Origin: Ianthella basta | Lineage: Eukaryota > Porifera > Demospongiae > Verongiida > Ianthellidae | DNA length: 64,000 nt | Direction: 5' to 3' | Assembly (NCBI GenBank): GCA_964019415.1 | Contig: OZ025870.1 | Location: 2,776,908 to 2,840,907, forward strand | Shown: piece by piece, positions 45,593 to 56,800 of the stretch | How positions within the stretch are numbered: position 1 is the stretch's first letter | Layout: each line of letters opens with the position of its first letter | Program-made: the position numbers and the translations under genes | The notes under the pieces: model-generated | Database searches by the model: none | What the model saw: the letters and a program-made list of their open reading frames with translations, nothing else | What the model was told of the DNA's origin: nothing

Positions 45593-48500
45593 TTCTGCCC
45601 ATCTACTAGTGTAATACTGTGAATTGGCTGGATGCTAGCTTATATCAATTTACCAGCTTTCAACCAAAGTAAGGCTCACATGCATCTCATGCAAATTACA
45701 TACATTGTAGGTCAAGCTGTTTGGCGATAGTAGATTTGCACTGACCCAGTTCATCTTGAATAATAAGGACACCTTCAACTCACTCTTTTTGGACCATGAC
45801 AGCGAAGACAGCATGACTGTGCACTCCATTGATGATCTCTACTATCAGATACAGAGGATTTCTGATACTGTGAGGAGGACAGATGGGAGGGAGGGGGAGG
45901 GGGTGGAGAGAGAAAGGATGGACAGAGAGGGGAGTTAGGAAAACAAGTATAAAAATCTACAGTGTTATGTTGCAATCATGAATAGTGATTGCATAATCCA
46001 ACGTATGCTTCATATCATTACACAACTCATGCTGCAGCTGGTCCAGCTGCTAGTTGTAGACAAAAACTGATTTGTACAATTATACAATTTCCAGTTCATT
46101 GCAATTGGTTATTACAAACGATTGACGCACTTGAGAATATTCTGAATCGTGCTTACATATTCACGCATATACAAAGACAGTGAGTACACAACCCAGTTGT
46201 TAATAGCTACCATACTTTGCACACTTCTTGTCCCAATTATACTTGTCTGTTCAGTACTACAACATTCAGAACATTGGAGTGGCCCCATATGACTACTTTG
46301 AGGACCCCGATGCCATCCACCCTAATGACCCTCCACTGCTACATGTATCAGTGGTGCAATATATCGAGTGGAGGTTTGATGCTTCCACGAAAGACATCTA
46401 CCTCTCAAATGGCACTAAAGTTGGTGAGTTATGTTTGTAAGAAATGGAGGAGTGGGGAAGGGAATGTATGAATGTGAATTAGCCTCTCTTTCTCCTTCCT
46501 GTTCCCTGCTTCCTGTTCAATGTACCCTACAATTTCCATCTCCATCCCCATCCTATACTTTCCCTCTCCCTCCTCTTACTCTCCCCTCCATCCCTCTCTT
46601 CCTTCCTCTCTCTCTCTCTCCTCCAGTTGACATACCCCTGTACAGTAGCAAGAACGAGACTTGCTACCATCCCAACAACTGTACCATTCGGTCTCAACTT
46701 GCACCCCATGTGAATGCCTCCTCCATTGGAAGGCATGTATAGTTATTCAGAATCAGGAGCGTTATGCAAGCAGTGTACTTTGATTTTATATACCTTCCCC
46801 CTCTCTCTCCCTCTCCCTCTCCCTCTCCCTTCCTCTCCCTTCAGTATCAAGAATATGTCTGTTCATTTCAAATTAACAAGCTTCTTCATTGACCAATATT
46901 TAGAGGACTCATACATTTCCTGTGTTATCTTTGATATTACAGTGAGTGTGCATAATATTCTTTTGCATGCATGCTTCACTGTTAGAAATATGGTGTGACT
47001 GTCACACGAGTATTTTTTGGCCTGAATAGAGGCACAAGCCTCTATATTCTTTGAGGCATATTGACCATTGTCTATTGATGACTGGGCTTGAAAATCAGCA
47101 TATCCACACTCTAATACATTATGTGTGTTTAGGATTAGTGGATTCTTTCCCAGTTCCTTACACTTATATACTTGCACTCCATTCTTCTTTTCAGGTTGTG
47201 TTTGATAATACTGCAGTGAGCGGTGCCATCCCAGTGGAAGTGATGGCTGAGCCAAAGGTTTTTGATTGCAATGCCAACCAGAAGAACGATAACTTTTGTT
47301 AGTTGGAGTTTGGGTGCACCTGCGTGCATATATTACCAGTGATATCCATTGAACATGAAGTCTGTAATCTGCCATGAAGTATTGTTCTTGTTCATCTCTC
47401 TCTTCTGCAACCCACCCCCAGATGATGATGTGTTTAGACAATACGTGGCCTTGGACATATGTGTGCTTGTCACAGTCCTGGTGTACTCCTTCCTGATCTT
47501 ATGTTCAATCATTGACAGCTACAGGCTGACCAGGGTGAGGCGGCTATACAGTATTACCTTACAACCCCCACTCCCCTTGAAATCAATATCCGCACCTCCA
47601 TTCTCCTTTTCTTTCCATTCCCATACCATATATTCCAATGCCATCCACCCTGATGACCCTCCACTGCCACATTCCTCTTTCCTTAAAACTGCATGCAACA
47701 TATTTAAATTCATCCTTACTTCTTGCACAATGAACACCCTCAAAAACTTCCTCTCCCCCCCTTAGAGCATCTCTGAACTCACATTGTCTCCATCCTCGAT
47801 CCTAGCACCTTTGTATTCCCTCACGCATCCTCACAACCCATTCAACTCCCTCACAGCGCATCTGATTCCCTCCCATTCCTCCGCTCACTTTCTTCACTGC
47901 ACACTCCAACCTCTCCTCACTCCAGAGCACCTTCATGTTTTTCAAAAGTCGCCGCAAATTGCTGACCTGGAGACATATCATGTCATTGCAAAACTTCTGG
48001 CTCTATGGAATGATTGTTGGCAACATTCTCATCACCGTGGGAACAGCACTCAAGATCATTCTTGCAGTCAAAGAGGTAAAATACGGAAACAGATTACAAG
48101 TTTCCAAGACTATATACACCATATAATATAGCTACACAGTGCATGCCATGCGAACTAGAGCAAGACCATGATACTAAATTTTGATTTTCTTGTTCTTACT
48201 CTTTCTTTCCTGATTTTGCAGGATGTGCTGTCTGTTAACTTAGAGAATTCGACTGCCCTTATCCTGGGACTGGGAGTGTTCTGTCAGTGGTGTGGGTTGC
48301 TGCACTTCCTCAGCTACTTTGAGTCTTACAATGTAAGTGAATGGTAATTAGGGTGAAGGGGAGGGGAGGATGGTATTGCCGAGAAGAGAGGGGTCTGTGG
48401 AAAAGGAAACAAATTTAAGGGTGAGGAGAGAGGAAAGAGGACTTTTGTGGAGGAAGAGGCTAATCCAAAATTATGAGATATATATTGCAGAGTTGTTGAT

Positions 48501-48674
48501 TGATAAATGTAGTGATGTTGCTATTGTAAGTCTCTTCTTTTTCTTCAGATCCTCCTGATAACCCTCCAGATTGCCTTCCCGAGTGTTGTCCGATTAGTTG
48601 TGTGTGCTGGAGTCCTCTACACTGCCTTCATGTTCCTTGGATGGCTTGTACTGGGACCATATCACCCTAAGGTG

Positions 48675-48766
<92 letters not shown>

Positions 48767-50466
48767 ATGTGTGTAAGTGTGTAAGTGTGTGCATGCAAAT
48801 GTGTATGTGTATATGTGTGTCTATAATGACTGCAAAGAGAAAATAGCTGCACTACGTATGTACAAGAAGGCAGACTTCACTGTGTCAGCTGATTTAGTCC
48901 TTTATTTCATGATAGCTCAGTTTAATTGATGCTTTCTCTCCTCTCCCATCTCAGTTCGCTGACCTCAGCATCACCGCAGAATGCCTCTTCTCCCTGCTCA
49001 ATGGAGATGACATGTTTGCCACATACAAAGAGATGACACAGACATCCCAAGCTCACTGGATCTTCAGCAAGATCTACCTCTTTGTATTCATTGCCCTCTT
49101 CATCTACGTGGTGCTTAGTGTGTTCATTGGACTCATCACTGTCACCTATGAGACACTCATTGTGAGTGTGCTAGCCTTACATATCTATAGTCAGTGTATA
49201 CTATTGTATTAATTGTCTCATTTTATGGTGCGTTCACAAGAAATGAAGATCTCCACTGTTTACTGTTTATTTAGCACTGTTCCATCACTTCCCCCTCCCT
49301 CCCCCCCACACCTTCCTAACCTATCCTCTCTCCTCTTTCTCTACCTTCCACTCCCTTTTACAGGAACACTGGCATTCCCGTTCTAGAGGCTTCCTCTATG
49401 AATTTGCTGAAAATGGTATGGAAGAATTAGAGAGAAGGATGAATTCAATACCAATGCAGGCAATGGGAATTGGTGAGATGTGGTGTACATGGCAGAATAA
49501 TACGGTAGCATGTTAATGCTATACATTTGCATGGGGTTGGTTGTTTCAGACTGCCTATTGATAGTTTCTAATATAGGCGCCCCATAAAAAATAATTCCAG
49601 CGCTGAAAGGCGCTTCTTATTAGAACGGCCAAAAATATGTAATGACCAAGGGGTGCTTCAATTAGAAGGGCGCCTAGCACGTGTATTAGAGCAGAATAGT
49701 ACTTTTGAACACCTGCGTACAGAACAGTGCGCTGCTTTTGTTTCGTGGTGTACTGGCATTGACTGGACTTGGCACTTGTGTGCTCCTTGCTATCAGCAAA
49801 TACAGGTGCCGCCTGGACATCTTCATTGTCAGCCTGTGCCACTCGGTTCCAGTGGGCGCTTCCTTGGTCTCCCCACTGGTTGCTTGACCTGCTTACCACC
49901 TTCTTCTCACGTTCTGTAATTGTAAATGAAGCAGCGATGTGGTTGAAGTATTCCATCAGGGCCACCATTTTGCTGTTTCAAGTTCAGCACATGTGGTATA
50001 GTGCAGAATAATATATTCCGCTTCAATAATTTAGGCACCACCTGATACTATTTCCATTGCCCAAGGGCGCTTACAATTGGAACAGGAAAAGTAGGGTACG
50101 CCTTAGGGGGCGCTTTAATTGAAGCGGCGCCTATATTAGAAATTATACGGTATATACGTAGCTGTATTTGTTTCATTCAGTATACTTATGCACTTTGAAT
50201 GCATAATATTGCTGAATAATTATATTATTATATTAATTATTATGAATCTTCAACAACTGCACGTAGGTGATGGTGGAGGCAACTGCGAAGTTGGAAGGAA
50301 GAGAGGGAACAGGGAAAGAGGAAGTGGAGGAACCACTGCCAGTGGTTATGGTAGTTGCTATAGCAACAACGGAGACAATTCTACCACTGTCAATGCTGAT
50401 GTTCATGATCATGCCTCCAGTACTGTGAGGAACTATATATGGCTCATTCAATGCATGCAGCTATAG
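42463..50466 (+). CDS. Mucolipin (TRPML) cation channel, paralog C, apparently complete
   Basis: Predicted six-pass endolysosomal cation channel. Exons: 42463-42489, 42608-42710, 42841-42907, 44620-44770 (S1), 45711-45869, 46255-46423, 46627-46732, 46845-46941, 47195-47297, 47422-47534 (S2), 47926-48075 (S3), 48222-48332 (S4), 48549-48671 (S5), 48955-49161 (pore, S6), 49364-49472, 50267-50466. They total 1995 nt, one continuous frame (664 aa); human TRPML1 has 580. Segments seen: [18 protein letters not shown] before S1; luminal domain with NET, NCT and NAS glycosylation sites and paired cysteines; GWLVLGPYH; filter LLNGDDMF. The basic run after EEE would lie where human TRPML1 binds PI(3,5)P2. 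A TSLL pair may be a lysosome-sorting signal. The donor after 46732 is GC rather than GT. The last exon is Gly/Ser/Asn-rich; read-through after 49472 would give a shorter tail. The first and last exons are least certain. Confidence 0.9.
43992..44246. repeat. Left arm of an inverted repeat flanking TRPML-C exon 4 (S1)
   Basis: About 255 bp complementary to 44823-45075, for example CTTTGGTCCGGCCATGGCCG against its complement. The S1 exon (44620-44770) lies between the arms. Confidence 0.85.
44620..44770 (+). CDS. TRPML-C S1 exon
   Basis: 151-nt exon, the same length as in TRPML-A. It encodes [20 protein letters not shown], a basic linker, then S1 ([18 protein letters not shown]). The acceptor region reads GCAGAG, so a 2-nt shift is possible. 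Only the first AG keeps the frame with exon 42841-42907. Confidence 0.9.
44796..44820. repeat. TG run and poly-G
   Basis: Short (TG)n followed by about 18 G, 25 bp after the S1 exon donor and immediately before the right inverted-repeat arm. Confidence 0.9.
44823..45075. repeat. Right arm of the inverted repeat flanking the S1 exon
   Basis: Complement of 43992-44246 with scattered differences. Starts CCACTCCGGCCATGGCCGG and ends near GCCATTTTGC. Confidence 0.85.
45510..45586. repeat. TG microsatellite
   Basis: (TG)n, about 75 bp, within the intron before TRPML-C exon 45711-45869. Confidence 0.95.
48672..48760. repeat. TG microsatellite at the exon 12 donor
   Basis: (TG)n starting at the first intron base after the S5 exon, in the same place as in TRPML-A. 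Confidence 0.95.
48955..49161 (+). CDS. TRPML-C pore and S6 exon
   Basis: 207-nt exon with CAG acceptor and GTGAGT donor. It holds [16 protein letters not shown] (pore helix and filter, as in vertebrate mucolipins), [17 protein letters not shown] and the end of S6 ([12 protein letters not shown]). Confidence 0.93.
49558..50148. mobile_element. Intronic foldback MITE with a GPCR-like fragment
   Basis: The left end TTTCTAATATAGGCGCCCC is mirrored by GGCGCCTATATTAGAAATTA at the right end. GGGCGC and AATTAGAA/TTAATTGAAG blocks are arranged symmetrically. It lies in the last intron of TRPML-C. The interior contains a short plus-strand frame (49705-49887) that resembles TM1-TM2 of a rhodopsin-type receptor; this could be captured host sequence. 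Confidence 0.65.
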
Positions 50467-50573
50467 TCTGCAACCTACTGCCGCAACCTGTGAGTATGTG
50501 CTGGTTAGGCACCAATGACTACCCCTCTCCGGTACAACTTCGATCATCTCACATCAATTATTGCCCAGTTTGC

Positions 50574-50576
<3 letters not shown>

Positions 50577-50641
<65 letters not shown>
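50577..50641. repeat. TG microsatellite
   Basis: (TG)n just downstream of the TRPML-C stop. Confidence 0.95.
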
Positions 50642-50643
<2 letters not shown>

Positions 50644-52698
50644 CATGTCCAAGGTGTAAGAGTACATTTCTCTGTCCATCCCTGCACATGTAGCCACCTG
50701 CTGAAGCATCCAAAGCACTCCTCCTTGCAGTCAATACCTTATCATGTCTCGTGTGACTCACCTTGTAGATATTAGTGTACATGCATCACATCATACTTAT
50801 GACATTATGCACAGTAGCCCATGCAGCTCATTCCTGTTTGGACAAATTGTATTCTACATTTTATGCATTATTCATTTTGCAAGCGACACTAGAGACATGT
50901 ATAATACATGGCATTGTGTGCTCCTTCTGCTCATTGCTTTGCAGTTATGCTGAAATTTATACTGCTGCCAATGTAACATGTCATCATTGTGTAAATTGCA
51001 TGTATACATCTTGCTTGTGTACTTATACACATATACATGCTAATCATTGTCAGCCTTGACCCTAGCTCCAGAATTTCAGCAACTTGAGAAAGGATATTGT
51101 GTGAGTCTTCTCCCATCTGCTATAAAAAAACTGCAACTGGTGCAACACTTCACTAGCGAGCGCCTGCACTTGGATGGTCTTCAACCACTGCATAACAAAT
51201 TCTATTATGCTTCATCAATAAATACGTAAAAGGAATACAATTTCTTGCATTCTCTGTATTCTGAAAGTAGCAACAAATATTAACACAGTACGTTAAATAA
51301 TTCAGTGGGCCAGTGCAAGTACATTTAAATATAATCAACCTTTATGCAAACTGATTGAGTCATGCACTTAGTGTGTGTGTGTGTGTGCGTGATCATGAAT
51401 TCTCATAGTAAGTGTAAATTGCATTGCACTGTCCTTGCTCTAGAGATGTGTAGAATATCAAGATACATGGTATATATATATTCTGGTCACACTCTTTTCA
51501 AACATGGTTGATCCTGTACCAAAGGGCTTTGCTTTGTGATATATGTACTGTAAGGCTTCCATTGGAACAGGGAAATTTAGCATTTAATAGAACTATCATA
51601 ATAATTATTATACTATAGCTAAATCTAATAATGAGGGCTCCGTAATTGTTGCCATTGGTTTATATAAGTATACACCATTAATTCAATCATTGCTATGAAG
51701 TACACAAAGTGTGTATAATAGTTTCCCAGTCCACAGTTGAGTGTAGTGACTGATGTGACTCAAGAAATGTGCTTGCTGATATACTGGTATAATGCTATAT
51801 AATTTATGTAGATACTTATATCTAGTTGGTATCTAGTAGCTTCATGCAAGCAAGCATGCACTCACAGCTTAGTAAGTATGTATTCATCCATTTCCCGGCA
51901 AAATGTACCAAAACACTTTTTTATTATACAAACTTGTACTCTTGGTTGTGACCTGCTTAATTCTGTAACTTATAGAAGAAATCTACTTAAAGCTAATCTG
52001 AATATAGAAAATGGACTTAATGTCCCTACTGTAATGTGTGCATAAGACTATGTATTATACCTTTCTACAGTATAGGATGTACTAGTGGCGATCTGCACAA
52101 AGTGAGTCACACAAGATCGATGTGCATTGTGTATCAGTTAGGATCATCATGGGCTGATGGTTCAGCAGCAGGTATCGGTGGCAGACTGTTGGGCTAGATA
52201 CACAGAAGGACAGAGCATTATAAACAATTGTGCATATTCACCCCAGGATAAATGCACACACACATGCTAGCAAAACACATCATGTGTATTGCAGCAATGT
52301 GGAGACAAGCAGATATATGTAAAATGCATGCACACACATTCACATCTGGAGAAAATGCATGCAGTGTTGTAGGCTAGCTTCGTATTACATAATCAATAAG
52401 GAAGGCAAGAAAACAATTAATCACCATAAAATATTTATAGTCTTGTGGGTATATTTGTATGGTGGATTGCACATTGTGGATGCATGGACCCAAATGTCTA
52501 TCTATAATTAGGTAGTCCCATATAGCTGCAAGGAAATTAGAATATGTAGCGAACTTCACAGTAATGTGGTTTATCATGGATTTGAGGTATTGTTGCTTGT
52601 TTCTATGCTTTTTCTGCTGGCCATTCCTTAATTCCTAAAGGTCTTCTTTCATACACTACAAATATTATATAATGAAGATACTCTATGTATTTTATATA

Positions 52699-53375
52699 TG
52701 TTCCGTAATCGTTGAAATTTTTTGTGTAAACATTTTCATGGTTGCTGCCTTCCATGAAAATTATGCCCACAAAAATTCATATACAAAGAATAGAGTAGTA
52801 ACTAATATAATACATCTAATATATTAAAACCATACGAAGGTCTGCGTCTGAACTTGCGCAACACTTGTGTTGGTAAGTACTGCGAGGGAAGGCTTTTCTG
52901 AGGTGCCTACAGTGGAAAGAAGTTAAAGACTTCCAGATTCATGCAGCTCACTAGCGTCCGGCTATACTACCTTCGCAGCCATTGCAAAAGCGAACATTGA
53001 GGTTCATGCTGCAAGGAGTGCGAAGCACCACCGCTAGCTTTAGGTTTGGACCACAAATAGCAAGAACTGTGCTTGCGTCTTGGCATGGTTGCAGCAATGC
53101 GCTTCTTCTTTCCCAGGGAGCAAATCATTGGGTCAACAAGCTACGTACAGTGTGTTTGGTTAGAAAGGCCTACATTGGAGAATGAAGAAAGATATAGAAG
53201 ACCTTCATGATTTCTTGGCGAAGTGCGGTACCTCTGTATTCTGTTGTGTTTAGCAATGTAAACAGTCACATTTTGTGGGGTTAAAATTTTGTGGGTAGCC
53301 AGCTAGGCCACAAAATTTATGCCAATAAAAATCTGACACAAAATTTATGGCCCACAAAATTTCTACGATTACAGT
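52699..53375. mobile_element. MITE-like element with AAATTTTGTG-rich ends
   Basis: The left end TTCCGTAATCGTTGAAATTT is complementary to AAATTTCTACGATTACAGTA at the right end. Subterminal GCCACAAAATTTATG-type repeats appear on the right and CCACAAAAATTC on the left. No transposase is present. No target duplication could be fixed. Confidence 0.6.
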
Positions 53376-53870
53376 ATTATGTTTGCATGTACACACCTGC
53401 TTCTCCCAAGGCGGTTGAGTGGTTCTTGGAACATTTGCGGTTGGGTTGGCTGTTTGGGGCGCTAGGTGGGGAGGAGAAAGGAGAGGTAAAGGATGAGGTT
53501 AAGGATATGCAATTAAGATATAAGCACTTTATGTAACATGTTCAGTAGAGTAATTTAAGCTAGATGGCTACTGTAAACGTACATTCACAGCAGCCAGTTA
53601 TAAAACTTCTCAAGAACATGAGGTAATTAACATGTACTTTGGACTGTCTCACAGGTGGCTGCTCTAACAAGAATTATGGTATTGTAAAATTAATTCAGCA
53701 AATGGCAAGCATTTCATAATATACACACACTGGAAGCCTAGGAAACAGGAAATGCATATTCAGTGCTGTTCCTATACTGTTTAACGGAAAACATGGCAAT
53801 AAAATTGAATGAATGCTTGGCCAGAAATTGTGGAAATTGTTCAGATTTTGTACAGAGGCACAAAACAAGT

Positions 53871-56800
53871 TCATTGAGATTTCTGTTCTCTTTTCCAATC
53901 CAGTGCTGCCTTGCACCTTATGCTACTGTGCTGCACGTGTGCCACCACCTTTCCCTGCTCCTTCTCACCAGCTGCATCTGCCGCCTCTTCATTCCTCTTT
54001 TCCATCCAAGCTGCCACGCCATCAAATGCATACTCATAGAGGGAAGGTTTGCAGCGAGACTCCCTGTGCTCCTGTGTGAGGACCAAAGGAGAGGGGAGGG
54101 GAGGGGAAGGGAGGGGAGAGATGAGGGGAGGGGAGGGGAGGGATGGGGAAGGGAGGGGAGAAGTGTGAATTGTGTATTAGTGATAGGGAAAGCATCAGAA
54201 TTTCACAACCCTGGACACTATAGAGAAAGCTACATTCCATTTAGTGATGAAGTATGGGGGTAGACTTTAAATTACTTGGGTAGCAGGAGCAGGAGCCATG
54301 AAAGACCACCATAGAGGGAGAAATGGAATTGGTGAGCGAAGTGTTCAATGCAGCTATAGGCAAGACTGGTAACACAGATCTCCTAATGTGCTTACACGTG
54401 TTTTGTTGCATACATGAGGGCCCGGATTTGGCATGTCATGCCGTAAAAGTTCCCCCCGCCGAAATGGTTCGGCCAGGCCAAAAACGGCAGAAATCCAGTT
54501 ATTTTATCAGGCATTGCGCATGTGTGCCTATGTATTCCTCATTATCATTATGATGTTCCAGCCCAAAAAAAAAAACGGCAGAAATTGTCTATTCATTGAA
54601 CAATATCGTCCACTCATCGAAAGAAATCGCCTATAAATCGAACCAAAGCGGCCATCTGACGAACGAAATCGCCTTCTCATCGAACGAAACATGTTATCCT
54701 GGGTTGAGAATGCGTCCCAACTTGAGAAAGACGTCAGGGTACAAGTACACGACGAATCTGACCGTCAATCAGCGCTGGCGCTGGTGATTTAGCATAGGGG
54801 GAACCATTTCGGTTGCTGTTTCGGTTCCGCGGGGGGGGCTAATTATGGGGGGGGGGCAAATTTGGCATGACAGGCAGCATTTCTGTCTTACCATCAAAAT
54901 TGTGAAGAACATGTACACTATGGAAAACATACAAGTCATACATGCACTGAAATGTGCTCTATTGATGATACACTAAATATAAGCAAGCCCATGCAGTTCA
55001 CTCACATTCAGTTTCTGGTAGGTGTCAAAAATGAGTCCGATTACCACATTGGCCACCACGTAGATGAAGAGGGCAACATAAATGTAGAGGTAAATCTTAC
55101 TGAAGATCCAGACAAGTTCAGGTTCATGAGGTGTCCCATTGTAGGTATTAAATATGTCATCTCCACTGGATAGAGAGAAGAGGCTCTCTGAGGTAGTGCT
55201 AGGGTCAGCGAACTGTGATGTAGGGCAAGGAAAGGAGAGGAAAGTGGACATGCAGGGATGGAGAAGGAGATCGTGAGAGGAAAGGGGTGGAGAGTTACTG
55301 CAACACTGTTATAAGCATACACAGACAAAGGGGCTCATATGCATTTAGGCAGTAAATTCATACCTTTATGTGGTATGGACCCAAGACAATCCATCCTAGG
55401 AACAAGAAGGCAATGAAGAGGACACCAGCGCAGACAACGAGTATAATGGCACTTGGAAGGGAGAGACGAAGAGTCACCAAGAGCATCTGGGAGAAGTGAG
55501 AAGTATATATGTAGAGGGAAGGTAAGAAGAAGAAAGGGAAGAAGCGGAAATGAGTGAAGTTGAAAGGTTGCTGCTTCTTTTGATTTCAGCCCTTACTTAT
55601 ACACTAAATGTATATAATATTTATATACAGTAGCTAGGTAGTTTAAACCTTGACCAATCTTACTGTTCAGCCTGTATGCATTATGCTGCTAACATGACCC
55701 ATTAAAGTTGTTTGTTCTTCATATCACTCTATCCAGTCTTGGCCAAATTTTGTTGTCTATTTTTGACTTGAACTGTAAAATACAGCTATATGAATTATTA
55801 TTACCCTGATCATTGTAATAGTATATAATGTGTGTCAAATGTTCTTGAGATAACTGCAGCATTACAGCATAATATTATATGTATGTCCTTCTCAAGATTG
55901 GTTTTCATGCGTGCAAATACGTTCTTAAGTACATGCATTTTTATGGCTGCAAAAAGCCTTTAGATAAGAAAACCAAATATTTTAGTTGAGTATAATATGA
56001 ATCAGCTTTACTTCATCATTAATGCCTCATTTCAGTTTGCTAACCTCTCAGCCCATGTACCACCAGTGCTGTAGCTAATACATTCACCTTTATTACTCAC
56101 TCTCACTCCCAACACTCTATTATCATTTTACCCTACCTCGCCCATCCATCACACCTTTCCCTCGATCTTAAACCCCTCATGTACCCTCATTCACTTTTCC
56201 TCTTCCTTTTATCCACTCAGTTCTAGCCACTCACATTGACTCTGTCAAAACGGTTGAGGTAGACCAATAGCCCACACCACTGAGAGGACACTCCCAGACC
56301 TAGGATGAAGGTGGTCCAATTGTCAAAGGCAAGGTCGAAATAAGACTGGAAAGGAGGAAACAGATAGCAGTAGCATGAGACAAGATGTTTCAGGAGTATA
56401 CACACAAGACAATAGCCAGTGATACCTACGTACTTTGTATGTAAGAGCGATTTTCATCGATGTACCAATGATAACTAGGAAATTGGTGCCAGCGATGATC
56501 CCATTGAACCAGAGGTTCTGCAAAGATATCACATCTCTCAAGGTTAGCTGCCATTTTTTGCCGTATGTGCTTCTGAAGAACTCGTAGGTGTCCTGAAGTG
56601 TGAAAGGTATAGTAATGGAAGATGAAAGCTGGGATTTTGAAGGTGCGGTGAGGGGAGGGTAGAGAGGCTGAGAAAGTAGTCAAGCATTATGTGGGGGTTG
56701 AGACATAGCTAGGATAGCATATATAGTTGATAGAATATAGTGGTATAGAGATAAATTGAGAGCAGAATTGGAAGTGGTTACAAAGTGTAGGCATGAATTG

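Larger units (their letters stand above)
50467..53870. other. Region between the 3' ends of TRPML-C and TRPML-D
   Basis: Convergent intergenic DNA. Contains a TG microsatellite (50577-50641), an AATAAA at 51217-51222 that could serve TRPML-C if its 3' UTR is long, a fragment resembling part of the direct repeat (about 52560-52630), and a MITE at 52699-53375. No gene recognised. Confidence 0.45.

Noticed and set aside
46863..47441. 192-codon minus-strand frame
   Set aside because: Antisense to two TRPML-C exons and an intron; no family features.
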